The notes beneath the pieces are model-generated. The model made no database searches. It saw only the letters and a list, made by a program, of their open reading frames with translations, and was not told the DNA's origin. From Candidatus Limnocylindrales bacterium (lineage in GTDB: Bacteria > Desulfobacterota > Binatia > UBA1149 > CAITLU01), in contig DATNBU010000002.1 in the NCBI GenBank assembly GCA_035571835.1, forward strand, positions 1 to 64,000: 64,000 nt of DNA, given 5' to 3'. Below, one piece after another: positions 20,957 through 29,947 of the stretch (position 1 is the first letter of the stretch; each line of letters begins with the position of its first letter). The translations under genes were made by a program, and so were the position numbers.

Positions 20957-21111
20957 GACCCAGGTTTCGTTCGATGCATCAGCGCTTGGGATGCATCATC
21001 GCTTCGAGTGATCGGTGTCGTGCCGTCAACCGCGGGGCGATGGCCGCGGCGCCCGGCTCGTGTTGCGGACGCTCTCGTCGCTCGGCGTTTCCCGAACGAC
21101 CGCTTCGGAGC

Positions 21112-24100
21112 TCAGTCGCGGCCCGGCAACCTTCGCTCTTCCACCGCTGCGGCCGGCTGAACCACCGGCACGCCTTCGGGCACCGTCGGCGAGAAGCTCG
21201 GCGTGACGAGCTCGTACGGCAGCACGAACGCGCGCGGCTTTCCGGCCGGCTTGTCGGAGACCGTGAACGGCTTGCCGCGCTCGAGGAACAGATCCTCCAT
21301 TTCGGCGCGCGAGAACGGACGCGAGCCGAGGCGGCCGAATACGCTGACCTGGTTGCCGCTTTCGTCGACCGCGCGATCGCGGTCGATTCCCTTCGACAAC
21401 GTGATCGCCGGCTCTTTCGTCTTGTACGATGCGATCAGGCGCGGCGTCGGCGTCGGGCTGAAACCGGAGTTGCCGGGCGTTTCGGTCGGCGCGATCAGCT
21501 GCACGACGCGCAGCCCGTTCTTTCCGTCGGCGACGTAGGCAAACACGCTCGCACCGGTGGCGCCGATGCGCACTGAGCGGACGTCGTTCATCTGTCCGTC
21601 GGCGTTGTACATCTGATGAAGGAACGGATGCTCGGGGCGCTCGATGTCGACGATTGCAAGGCCCTGGCTGCCGGCAGGAACGTACGCGTACGTGCGCGCC
21701 ACGTAGATCTCGCCGGCTTCGGCGAGATCGAGCCCGGCGACGACGCGCGGCCGGTCGAGCGACGTGACGTCGAGAACCTTCATGCCGTTGCCGTCGGTCA
21801 CGAACGCATAGCGGAACTGGACGGCAATCGACCTCGGATCGTCGAGCGCAATCGATGAAACCACGGCCGGATGAACGGGGTCGTCGATGCTGACCACCAC
21901 GAGTCCGTGCGGCGTCAGCACGTACGCAAACGATCCGGCAATCGTGATGTACCTGGCGCCGGTCAGCAGCCCGTCCGGATTGAACGATGCGACGCGCTTC
22001 AGGAAATTGTTCTGCGGATCGCCGTCGGTGAGCATGTCGGCGTCGACGACGACGAGGCCTTCCTCCGAATCCGTGACGTAGACGTAGCGATACAACGGAT
22101 GCATCGGCTGCTCTTCGTTTTCGGCAGCGTGCGGCCGGTCGTAGTGGATCGGCATGTTGGTCGGGAGCGCCACGCACGTGGCGTTCGGCGTCTTGATGTA
22201 CGTGCGCTGTCCGAGCGGCGAGACCGGCGCGGTGACGATGCGCTCGGAGAAGCCCTTGTTGTCGATGTTGGCCACGTCGAACACGCGCAGGCCGTCCGTG
22301 CCGTTGGCCGTGTAGAGATATTCGCCGCGAAGCTGCAGGCAGTGGACGGTCTGCGCCGAATGCTCGTGGCTCTCCTTCAACTGCGCGTCGTTGGCGACGT
22401 GCTTCTCGTATTCTTTCGGATAGGCGAGCTTGTGCAGGTTGCTGCCGATCACGGCCTGCGGCTCGTCCCATTCGGTCACGGCCACCGCTTCGATCCCCTC
22501 GTCCTCGCCGACCCATGCGAATCGGCCGACGAAGTTGACGAAGTTGGTGCCGAGGGTCAGCACCTGGGCCATCCACGCGTTGTTGTCGCCGGCGGCCGAC
22601 GGATGGCAGCTCGAGCACGGCTGGGTCTGTCGCGTGCGGACGGTGTGCGCGAAGTGCGTGTTGAACGCCTGGCTGCTGTAGCCTTCGCCGGAGATCGGAA
22701 GCTGCTGGATGTACAGCCGCTCGCGGTTGGCGTTGGTGGTGCTTATCATCACCGCGCTCGACGAGCGCACCGGTGCGATGATGTGCCCCTTGCTCGTCGT
22801 GTGCTTGCCGAGCATGAAGATGTCGTGGCGCAGGACCTGCGGGTTGTACGACGTCCAGTTGCGCGAGTCGCCGCCTTCGAAATGCTGCGAGTCCTTCTTC
22901 CAGTTGGCCTGCTGCGGCAGGTGGCATCCGAAGCAGCTGGTGACCCACGACGTGTGGCACGACGAGCACGCCATCTCGGTCTCCCCGTGCGCGAGCGCGT
23001 TCGGGTCGTTCGGGAACCCGCCCCACTGCCCATCCTTGCGGATGGTCTTCGCGTAGCGTGCTTTCTCGTTGTAGAGGCGCGGGTTGGTCGGATCGATCGT
23101 GTCGAGGACCTGCTTCACTTCCCACTCGACGTTGTCGTTGACCATCGAGCGCTGCATGAGGCGGCTCGTCGGTCCGTCGAACATCCATTCGAAGCGGCGC
23201 TTGCCGGACGGCGTGATGCCGTTCTCGAGACTGTGTCCGCCTTTCGGTGCGGCCGGACCGCTGGTCGCAAGACTTGCCTTTCTGGTCGCCGATCCGTGGC
23301 AGTCCTGGCACTGCACTTCGACGGCGTCCGGATACGCACCGTAGATGTTGCCGTCGCCGTGCGCGTCCTGGCGGAAGTGGCAGTCGACGCAGTGCATGCC
23401 CTTCTCCGCGTGGATGTCCATCAGCTGGACCGCGTCGTCGAGCTTGTCCGGCGCGTTCCAGTCGATCTTCGCGCCCTTCTTGTCGAGGAGATTTCCCTTG
23501 CGGTCCTGCCAGTACACCGCGCGGAAGATCCAGCCGTGGCCGTTGTAATCGGCAAAGCGCGTCTCTTTCGTGGGCAGCGTGCTGACCTGGCGCAGGAAAT
23601 CCTCGTTGGTCCACAGGCCGCGCACTGCCGCTTCTTCCGGATCGCGCTCGAGGCTCGTGTGCATCGATGCCGAATCCTTCGCGTTGAGCGGCGTCGGCGC
23701 AGAGACCGTCGGATAGCGCTGCTCCTTCGGCCACATCAGGTCGCCGTCGGTTTCGTAATCCCACATCTGGTAGCCGAAGTACGTGTTCACGAACGAGTTC
23801 GGCTGATGCATGTGGCAGACCATGCACTGGCTCGATGGAATCGCCTTGGTGAGACGATGCTCGATCGGATGGCCGGACTCGTCCTTCGGAATGGTCGGGT
23901 CGCCGCCGCGGTACGTGCCGGTATGGCCGGCCTTCGCATACGGCCCGGAGTGCACCGGATCGCGATCGTTCGCGTAGACCACGTGACACGCCGTGCATCC
24001 GCTCGAACGGAAGTCGCCGGGATGATCGTTGGTGCCGAGAAACGCGAGCATCGGATCGTTGAGCCGCGTCTTCTGAAGATTGAGCACGCCGGCACTGATG

Positions 24101-24954
24101 CGCAGGTCGGTCCCCGGGCCGCGCGTGCCGAGCTTTGCATCGGGAAGTCCGGGCTCGTCGAGAAACGGACCGAGGTTCGGGTTGCCGACTTCGGCGACGT
24201 TCGAGCGGTCGACGCGCCCGCCGCGCTCGAACGCGCGCACCGGATCCGGCGGATCGACGACGTTCCAGCGCGGCAGCGGAACCAGTGACGGCAGGACGCC
24301 GCGGGCCGCTTCTTCGGGAGTTGGCGGCTTCGCGCTCGAAATCCGCTGCGGCACGCCGTCGGCGCTGTACGATTCACCGAAGATATAGCGCTTGAGCTTC
24401 GTGATGCCGTTGTTGTACGCGGCGCCGCCCCACAGCATCGCCGACGTCGCCATCAGGCTCTTGTGAACGTGATCGACGTCTTCACGGTGGCAGTTGCCGC
24501 ACGTCTCGCCCGCGACGCGAAGATCGCCCGGATTCTTGAAGCGGATGTACTCGGGCGATTCGCGGTTGAGCAGCGTGTACGTGCGCTCGGGATTGGCGCT
24601 AAGGATGCGCGACGGATTCTTAGGATCCTTCCAGTCTTCGGGATGCCGCGGCAGTACGTGCGCGCGGTTCATTGCATTCGCGTAGTCGGCGCTGCCGGCC
24701 GCGAGCCCCGACGCGCGGATCGAGCTCGTTCCGCCGTGGCAATCGGTGCACCCGAGGTTGACCTGTCCCGACTTGTGCATCGGCTCGATGCCGTTGTGAC
24801 ACGTCAGGCATCCTTCGCTCTTGGCCGCCGCCTCGGCGTCGGTCTGGCGAAGCAGCAGCGTTTCGGTTCCGGCGAGCGCAGGCGCGGCCGGCCCGGCGAT
24901 CACGGCGGCAGCAGCGACCAGCAGGCACGCGGCGATATGCAGTCGAGTACGCAT
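21112..24954 (-). CDS. decahaem c-type cytochrome fused to LVIVD repeats
   Basis: A 1,280-residue exported protein with a Sec signal (to about residue 29). It has ten CxxCH haem sites between about 49 and 785: CLTCH, CTDCH, CGNCH, CTACH, CMVCH, CVDCH, CQDCH, CSSCH, CFGCH, CSSCH. Residues about 870-1125 are LVIVD-type beta-propeller repeats (LRVFDVANIDN, LVVVDADML, LVVVSIDDPVHP, MKVLDVTSLDRP, LAIVDIERPEHP). The product should be a periplasmic or surface electron carrier whose propeller may dock a partner. GGAGGAGG precedes the start. The porin-like gene ends 12 bp upstream on the same strand, recalling porin-cytochrome conduits. It is probably the last gene of a minus-strand operon beginning near 33951. 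Confidence 0.88.
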   Translation of the reverse strand: MRTRLHIAACLLVAAAAVIAGPAAPALAGTETLLLRQTDAEAAAKSEGCLTCHNGIEPMHKSGQVNLGCTDCHGGTSSIRASGLAAGSADYANAMNRAHVLPRHPEDWKDPKNPSRILSANPERTYTLLNRESPEYIRFKNPGDLRVAGETCGNCHREDVDHVHKSLMATSAMLWGGAAYNNGITKLKRYIFGESYSADGVPQRISSAKPPTPEEAARGVLPSLVPLPRWNVVDPPDPVRAFERGGRVDRSNVAEVGNPNLGPFLDEPGLPDAKLGTRGPGTDLRISAGVLNLQKTRLNDPMLAFLGTNDHPGDFRSSGCTACHVVYANDRDPVHSGPYAKAGHTGTYRGGDPTIPKDESGHPIEHRLTKAIPSSQCMVCHMHQPNSFVNTYFGYQMWDYETDGDLMWPKEQRYPTVSAPTPLNAKDSASMHTSLERDPEEAAVRGLWTNEDFLRQVSTLPTKETRFADYNGHGWIFRAVYWQDRKGNLLDKKGAKIDWNAPDKLDDAVQLMDIHAEKGMHCVDCHFRQDAHGDGNIYGAYPDAVEVQCQDCHGSATRKASLATSGPAAPKGGHSLENGITPSGKRRFEWMFDGPTSRLMQRSMVNDNVEWEVKQVLDTIDPTNPRLYNEKARYAKTIRKDGQWGGFPNDPNALAHGETEMACSSCHTSWVTSCFGCHLPQQANWKKDSQHFEGGDSRNWTSYNPQVLRHDIFMLGKHTTSKGHIIAPVRSSSAVMISTTNANRERLYIQQLPISGEGYSSQAFNTHFAHTVRTRQTQPCSSCHPSAAGDNNAWMAQVLTLGTNFVNFVGRFAWVGEDEGIEAVAVTEWDEPQAVIGSNLHKLAYPKEYEKHVANDAQLKESHEHSAQTVHCLQLRGEYLYTANGTDGLRVFDVANIDNKGFSERIVTAPVSPLGQRTYIKTPNATCVALPTNMPIHYDRPHAAENEEQPMHPLYRYVYVTDSEEGLVVVDADMLTDGDPQNNFLKRVASFNPDGLLTGARYITIAGSFAYVLTPHGLVVVSIDDPVHPAVVSSIALDDPRSIAVQFRYAFVTDGNGMKVLDVTSLDRPRVVAGLDLAEAGEIYVARTYAYVPAGSQGLAIVDIERPEHPFLHQMYNADGQMNDVRSVRIGATGASVFAYVADGKNGLRVVQLIAPTETPGNSGFSPTPTPRLIASYKTKEPAITLSKGIDRDRAVDESGNQVSVFGRLGSRPFSRAEMEDLFLERGKPFTVSDKPAGKPRAFVLPYELVTPSFSPTVPEGVPVVQPAAAVEERRLPGRD

Positions 24955-24966
24955 GACGCCTCCTCC

Positions 24967-26829
24967 TCAGAACACCAGCACCAGCTCGGCGCCGGCTTGG
25001 TAGAGCGTGCCCGATTGATAGATGTCGGCGAATCCGCCGAGCGGCTGGAACACCGCGACGAACGGCTTGACGATGACGTTGTTGTTCAGCCACGGGCGCC
25101 ATTCGGCGCCGAGGCTGATGTCGATGCCGATGTCGTTGCTGACCGACGCCTGCTTGAGCAGGATCTCGAGCGGCCGCGTCTCGACGAAGCGAAGGTAGCT
25201 CGCGTTACCGACCAGCTTCAGCGTCGGCGTCAGCTCCGCGCTCGCGCCGAGGTTGGCGATCACGATGCCGGGATTGACGAAGTTCGCCTGGCCCTGGATC
25301 TTGCTGCTGCGCAGGTCCGGAATGATGCTGTTCCTCTGCGTGACCGCGACGCCGCCGCGATCGGCAATGCGGATGCTCTGGCGGTTCCAGTAGCTGAACT
25401 CGCCGCCCATGATCTTCGGATTGTCGAGGATCGAGTCGAACCCGCGCGCGTGCGCGTCGCGCGGGTCGTCGTCGCCGGACGAGAAGAACGCGGAGGCCTG
25501 GTAGCGCATCCAGTCGCGGTCAAGTGACAGCTCGAGAAACGCGAGCTGCCCGTTGATGTCGGTACCGCGACCGGCGATCGGACTGTTCGAATCCTTGCCG
25601 ACGACTTCGTAGAGCGCGTGGCTCACGTTGATCGGGCCGAAATGGCCCTCGCCCGTCCAGCCGATGTAATACGCCTTGACCTGGTGCGGCTGCGCGATGC
25701 CGACCGGATCGGGACGTACGAGGAATCCCTGCTTGTCGAACTCGAGGCCGTCCTCGACGCCGTCGTCATGGTCGAGATGGAAACTGAACTGCGTCTGATA
25801 GCCGAGCTGCAGGAAATCCTGGATGTAGAGATTGCCGACGAAGACCTGCTGGTGGCGGATGTCGAACGTGTTCAGCTCGCTGTTGGTGTCCTTCTCGGCC
25901 TGGTAAAAATACAGCAGGTTGGCCTGGTAACGGTTGCCGTCGGCCGACCCGAACAGGCGCACGCCCTGGTTCACGTCCGAGAAGATCAGGCTGCGAAAAT
26001 CACTGTTGAACGGCTGGCGTCCGACGCGCACCGAAACCGAATCGTACCGCGTCGAGAGATCGGCGAGGTGCACTTCGACGGCGGCTTCCTGCAGCGCGAC
26101 GTCGCTGGTCGTGCGCGTGGTGCCGTCGCGCACGTCGGGGCTGACGTTGCCGCGTTCCTCGACGCCGAGATGGTTGACGTCGCCGACGGCCTCGACCGTC
26201 AGCTGCCAGTCGAACGGGCGGAACGCCGTCAGTCCTTTCTGCAGGTCGACGCGCAGCGCGAACTTCTGGTCGATGATGTCGGCGTTCTTGTCGCCGAAGA
26301 ACTTGTCGCTGCCGGGCCCCTCGGCGCTCGCTCCGCTCGGCGTCGGCGCCGAGCGGCCTTCGATCGACGTTTTCGAGATGCCGGTCAGCTTGAGGAAGAT
26401 CTCGTCGCCCCAGATCGGATAGTCGCCCTTGAGAATGTTGCGATTGTACGGATCGAACCACCGGTACGGCGACTTGAGGATGTTCCAGCGGTCACTCACG
26501 GGCTCGAGCACGGTGGCCGATCCGGTCGTGGCCTCCGCGGCCTGCTCTTCGGTCATCGGCGGCGCTTCGTTGGGACCGAGCACTCGCGGCGCAGCGGTTT
26601 CGTCCGGCGCAATCACCGGGACATCGGCGGCCGGCCCCGCGGCGTTCGGCGCGGCGGGCGGCAACGCAGCCGGCTGCGGCGCATTCGGTGACGGCGGTGC
26701 CGGTCGCGGTGCGTTCGGCGACGCGGCGGGAATCGTGTCGGCCGGCGCCGCGTTCGGTTCTTCGGCGCGTGCGATCGACGCGCCGATCACCAGGGCCGCA
26801 ATGAGAAAGAGGTTTGCTGCGGGCATCAT
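24967..26829 (-). CDS. outer-membrane porin-like beta-barrel protein
   Basis: A 620-residue protein with a Sec signal (to about residue 22), a Pro/Ala/Asn-rich linker (about 25-105) and a long region of alternating amphipathic strands that ends in a hydrophobic residue plus Phe (AELVLVF), the usual outer-membrane barrel ending. Residues such as VSVRVGRQPF and QANLLYFYQ recall alginate-export/DcaP-like porins, but I cannot name the family firmly. The start is at 26829, with a second Met one codon later that has slightly better spacing from AGG. It directly precedes the LVIVD decahaem cytochrome gene, so an outer-membrane conduit pairing is plausible. Haem-binding motifs are absent from the barrel itself. 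Confidence 0.75.
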   Translation of the reverse strand: MMPAANLFLIAALVIGASIARAEEPNAAPADTIPAASPNAPRPAPPSPNAPQPAALPPAAPNAAGPAADVPVIAPDETAAPRVLGPNEAPPMTEEQAAEATTGSATVLEPVSDRWNILKSPYRWFDPYNRNILKGDYPIWGDEIFLKLTGISKTSIEGRSAPTPSGASAEGPGSDKFFGDKNADIIDQKFALRVDLQKGLTAFRPFDWQLTVEAVGDVNHLGVEERGNVSPDVRDGTTRTTSDVALQEAAVEVHLADLSTRYDSVSVRVGRQPFNSDFRSLIFSDVNQGVRLFGSADGNRYQANLLYFYQAEKDTNSELNTFDIRHQQVFVGNLYIQDFLQLGYQTQFSFHLDHDDGVEDGLEFDKQGFLVRPDPVGIAQPHQVKAYYIGWTGEGHFGPINVSHALYEVVGKDSNSPIAGRGTDINGQLAFLELSLDRDWMRYQASAFFSSGDDDPRDAHARGFDSILDNPKIMGGEFSYWNRQSIRIADRGGVAVTQRNSIIPDLRSSKIQGQANFVNPGIVIANLGASAELTPTLKLVGNASYLRFVETRPLEILLKQASVSNDIGIDISLGAEWRPWLNNNVIVKPFVAVFQPLGGFADIYQSGTLYQAGAELVLVF

Positions 26830-26860
26830 GAAACCTGCTTCGCGGTGCCGGAACGACCGG

Positions 26861-27946
26861 TCAGAGCATTCCGAGCAGCCACAGGAGAACGAGCAGACTC
26901 GCCGCGCCTGCGAGCACGACCGGTACCACGACCTGCCAGCGCGTCTTTCGCGAATCTTCGCGCGGCTGCGGGTCTTCCTGATCGACGACCAGAAGCTCAT
27001 CGTCGCCGAAGCTGAGACGCATGCCGGTCTGAAGCTCGATCTCGTCTTCCACGATTTGGCCATCGACCATTACCCTCCGGCCTTCGATCGGAGCGAGATA
27101 CCAGCCGTCCTCGCGCTGCTCGATGCGGGCGTGCTGGCGCGAAGCGCTGGCCGAATACAGACGCACGTCGCATTCGAGCGAGCGACCGACGATCGCGACT
27201 TCCTTGTCGAGCCGCTCCACGCCCGCGAAGTCCGGCGGCAGGACGTGCTCGAGGCTGATCCACGGTCGTTCGGACCTGTCCTCCCACCGAACCGTCGACG
27301 CATCGGTCGAACGAAGCGAAACCACGCGCGTACGATCGGTGTCGTCGGCAGTCGCGATGCGTCCGGTTGCGGCTGGCTTTGGCGGAGCGGCCTTTGTGCC
27401 GCCAGCCGGCGGCTGTGCAGCAGCAGAAGCAGCGGGCTTTGGCGGTGCTGCGGCCGGAGGCGAAGGCTTCGCAGGTTCGGTAACCCGCGCTGGTTCGGAG
27501 CCGGGCGTTGCCGCTCTGGCCGGCTCGCGGGCTTCGGGAGCTTTGGCAGGCGGTGATGGTGCAGCCGCCGGTGTGGATGACGTTGTGGGCGATGCGGGCG
27601 GTTTCGCAGCGGGCGGCGATGCTGCAGGTCTCGATGTCGAAAGCGCCGCTGGAGGACCTTCGGGAACGGCAGTCGTTGCGTCGGAGCGCGACGGCAGAGT
27701 CGGCGGCGGAGCTTCGATCTGCACCGTGGATTCGTGAGGCGGCTTGCCGCGCGGAAGCACCTGCGTGACGTCGCCGTCCTCGTCTTCATCCGCGTGAGTC
27801 GCCACCGGAGCCGTCGGTGATTCCTGCGCAGGAACCGGCGCGGCGGGCGCAGGACGCTGCGCTTCTCCCGGACGCAGCTTCGGCGGCGCATCCGTGAGGA
27901 TGACGGTGCCGTCGTCGGGAGAATCCTTTTCCGGTTCGTCGGTCAT
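26861..27946 (-). CDS. tail-anchored FHA-domain protein
   Basis: A 361-residue protein. The first 240 residues are disordered, Pro/Ala-rich and dotted with acidic Thr motifs (GTVILTD, DVTQVLPRG, ESTVQIE) that look like kinase/FHA target sites. An FHA domain follows at about 245-330 with GRSLECDV and SASRQHARIE, so the core Gly-Arg and Ser/His pThr-binding residues are kept. A single hydrophobic helix (about 338-358) ends the protein, giving a C-terminal membrane anchor with the FHA domain in the cytoplasm. It lies 31 bp upstream of the porin gene and 41 bp downstream of the lipoprotein gene on the same strand. Role inferred: a scaffold that recruits phosphorylated partners to the membrane. 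Confidence 0.82.
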   Translation of the reverse strand: MTDEPEKDSPDDGTVILTDAPPKLRPGEAQRPAPAAPVPAQESPTAPVATHADEDEDGDVTQVLPRGKPPHESTVQIEAPPPTLPSRSDATTAVPEGPPAALSTSRPAASPPAAKPPASPTTSSTPAAAPSPPAKAPEAREPARAATPGSEPARVTEPAKPSPPAAAPPKPAASAAAQPPAGGTKAAPPKPAATGRIATADDTDRTRVVSLRSTDASTVRWEDRSERPWISLEHVLPPDFAGVERLDKEVAIVGRSLECDVRLYSASASRQHARIEQREDGWYLAPIEGRRVMVDGQIVEDEIELQTGMRLSFGDDELLVVDQEDPQPREDSRKTRWQVVVPVVLAGAASLLVLLWLLGML

Positions 27947-27987
27947 CGCGCTCGGCGTGCTCGTTTCGTCATCGCAGCAAGTGTCGA

Positions 27988-29934
27988 TCAGTCGCCGGGA
28001 TTTCGGTTGAACTTGAGATACGGCAGACGGATGTCGCCGCGCACCTGGATCTGGTCGGCGCGGATGTCTTCGGGTGCTTCGAACCCGGGTGCAGCCTGCG
28101 TACCGGCGGCGGTCACGAGATCGTCCTGCTCGACGCCGTCACCGCTGACACCGAAACCACCTGCCAGCACGCCGTCCACGTAGAGCGGCGCACTGCCGGG
28201 AAAGAACACGATTCCGTTCTGGCGGCCGTTGGCCGGCTCGCCCGCGTTCGTGCAGGGGTTTGCCGAATCGTTGACGAAGATCCGGCGGAACGGGCCCGGA
28301 TCGCTTCCGTCGATTCCCGGCGGAAAGAACGGCTGCGACGCGAAGCTGATGGTGCGGTTCGTGATCGCCGTGCCGGCCGGAAAGAAGAACTCGTCGTCGC
28401 AGCCGGCTACCGACGGGTCGGGACAGTCGCGGCGATCGAGCGGAAGGATCGCTTCGCTGCTGAAGTACGTCACGTTGCGCGCCTTGGCGACGGCGACGTC
28501 GATCGAAAACACCGTCGCATCCGGCATGCGGAACACACCGAGCAACTCGCCATTGAGGTCGCTGATCGCAAGCACCATCGCGGTTCGCTGCTGGAGCGGG
28601 AGCCGGATCGCGGCGCGCACGCGCTGCGCTTCGGCAAGGCCTGCATTGATGATCGATTCGACATCGTCCGACGAGAGCGGTCCGCCGCCGGCGCTCGCGC
28701 CGCGCGGGGTGACGAGCCAGCCGGAAGCAGCCACATCGGCAACCGGCGGATCGGCCGGATCCAGCGGATCGACAATGAACGGTTCGGTAAGCGGCGCGCC
28801 GGTCCCGATGCCGCTGACGTGAGGGTCGTGCTCGACTTCGGGAATCTCGATGCCGTCGACGAAGATCACCGGCTCGATCGACCGCGGCAGCGGCGGAAGA
28901 ATTCCAAAGCGGCACGATGTCGCGCAGCATGCGGGCATATCGACGCCCGGCGTCGGAGTGCACAGATCGGTCAGGCCTTTGGGCTTGACCGTCGGGATCC
29001 CGGCGTTGTCGCCCGCAAATGCGCGAGCCGCGAACTCGCCGGCAGCGAACGCGTCGTCGCGGTCGTCACGGCGGAGAATCTGCTGCGGCGCATCGAATGC
29101 GGCGACCGGATCCGGGTCGACTGCAATCCCGCGAACAGCCACTCCGACGCCGCCGACCATCACGCCTTCGCGATAAATCGGCACTGCGCCGGGCAGCGTC
29201 GCGATGCCGGTCGTGCAGCCGCACTTGTCGTCTTCGACGACGCTGCTCGTGCAGGAGAGGTCCGCGTCGAACAGTGTCGCGAGACCCGTCGCGCGCGGAA
29301 CCAGCGCTGCGTCCGATCGGCGCCGGTCGACATCTGTGCCGTCGCCGTTCGGCAGATCCGGACGAACCGGTCCGAGACCCGGAAGCGCATCGAAGCTGCA
29401 GCCGCGGTTGGTGTTCTCGATGCCGAACAACGCGGCCGCGCCCGTGTTGCGGATATCGGGCGGAAAATGCTCGCCGCTCAGGAAGCGCACCGAACGCGAC
29501 GTGAGAGGCGTTTCGTTCGCACTGAAGAATGCTGCGGTGCGCGCAAGCTGGACCGCGCGGTTGATCACTGCGCAGTCGGAAGAGGAGTCGAGAGGAATGT
29601 CGGCAAGCGGGCAGGCGGTGACGCATTGGTCCGCATAGTACGCCTCGTCCCTGCCGAAGTTGGTCGCGACGCCCTGGATGACGCCGCGACGATCGACGAC
29701 CGCAACCGCGACCGGGCGCGACTGCGCGCGAGCGGCGCTCTGCATGATCGCGCGCACCTGGTCGCCCTGCAGGACCAATGCACTGCTGGCTTCGTCGCGC
29801 GCGGGAAAATCGGGCGCATCCTCGCTGCTCTCGCCTCCTCCGCCGCCGCCGCAGGCGACGAGGTTCGCGCCGAAGACAGCGACGCCCGCAAACAGGAGCG
29901 CGCGCAGGAAGGTGCCGGGCGTTGAGAATGTCAT
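27988..29934 (-). CDS. lipoprotein with two GlcG/HbpS-like domains
   Basis: A 648-residue exported lipoprotein. The signal ends in the lipobox LVAC with Cys28, followed by a Gly-rich spacer. Two related domains (about 50-300 and 425-640) each show the GlcG/HbpS (DUF336) pattern: a helix, then AVAVVDRRGVIQGV or AMVLAISDLNGELLGVFR, then an Ala-rich helix ending ARTAAFFS or ARNVTYFSS, then a Gly-rich GVMVGGVGV or GVLAGGFGVSGDG. HbpS relatives bind haem or small ligands and some are redox sensors. Many extra cysteines occur between the domains. The location among cytochrome genes suggests haem or redox-ligand handling in the periplasm; the substrate is unknown. Confidence 0.72.
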   Translation of the reverse strand: MTFSTPGTFLRALLFAGVAVFGANLVACGGGGGGESSEDAPDFPARDEASSALVLQGDQVRAIMQSAARAQSRPVAVAVVDRRGVIQGVATNFGRDEAYYADQCVTACPLADIPLDSSSDCAVINRAVQLARTAAFFSANETPLTSRSVRFLSGEHFPPDIRNTGAAALFGIENTNRGCSFDALPGLGPVRPDLPNGDGTDVDRRRSDAALVPRATGLATLFDADLSCTSSVVEDDKCGCTTGIATLPGAVPIYREGVMVGGVGVAVRGIAVDPDPVAAFDAPQQILRRDDRDDAFAAGEFAARAFAGDNAGIPTVKPKGLTDLCTPTPGVDMPACCATSCRFGILPPLPRSIEPVIFVDGIEIPEVEHDPHVSGIGTGAPLTEPFIVDPLDPADPPVADVAASGWLVTPRGASAGGGPLSSDDVESIINAGLAEAQRVRAAIRLPLQQRTAMVLAISDLNGELLGVFRMPDATVFSIDVAVAKARNVTYFSSEAILPLDRRDCPDPSVAGCDDEFFFPAGTAITNRTISFASQPFFPPGIDGSDPGPFRRIFVNDSANPCTNAGEPANGRQNGIVFFPGSAPLYVDGVLAGGFGVSGDGVEQDDLVTAAGTQAAPGFEAPEDIRADQIQVRGDIRLPYLKFNRNPGD

Positions 29935-29947
29935 CGCAGGTTTTCCG

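Larger units (their letters stand above)
20850..21055 (+). mobile_element. minimal HNH/palindrome element, copy B
   Basis: About 200 bp with a palindrome at each side of a short decayed piece of the HNH 3' end (about 20885-20938, reading GRAFIDVRRSNLADART). It is followed by the tails GACCCAGGTTTCGT (20957) and GTGCCGTCAACCGCGG (about 21020). No protein is encoded. It sits 20 bp after the GH15 stop and 57 bp before the convergent cytochrome stop. It looks like a non-autonomous, MITE-like derivative of the element at 38.6-40.4 kb. Confidence 0.65.

Noticed and set aside
21871-24288. 805-codon plus-strand frame over the decahaem cytochrome
   Set aside because: The minus strand has ten CxxCH sites, a signal peptide and a ribosome site. 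The plus frame has none of these.
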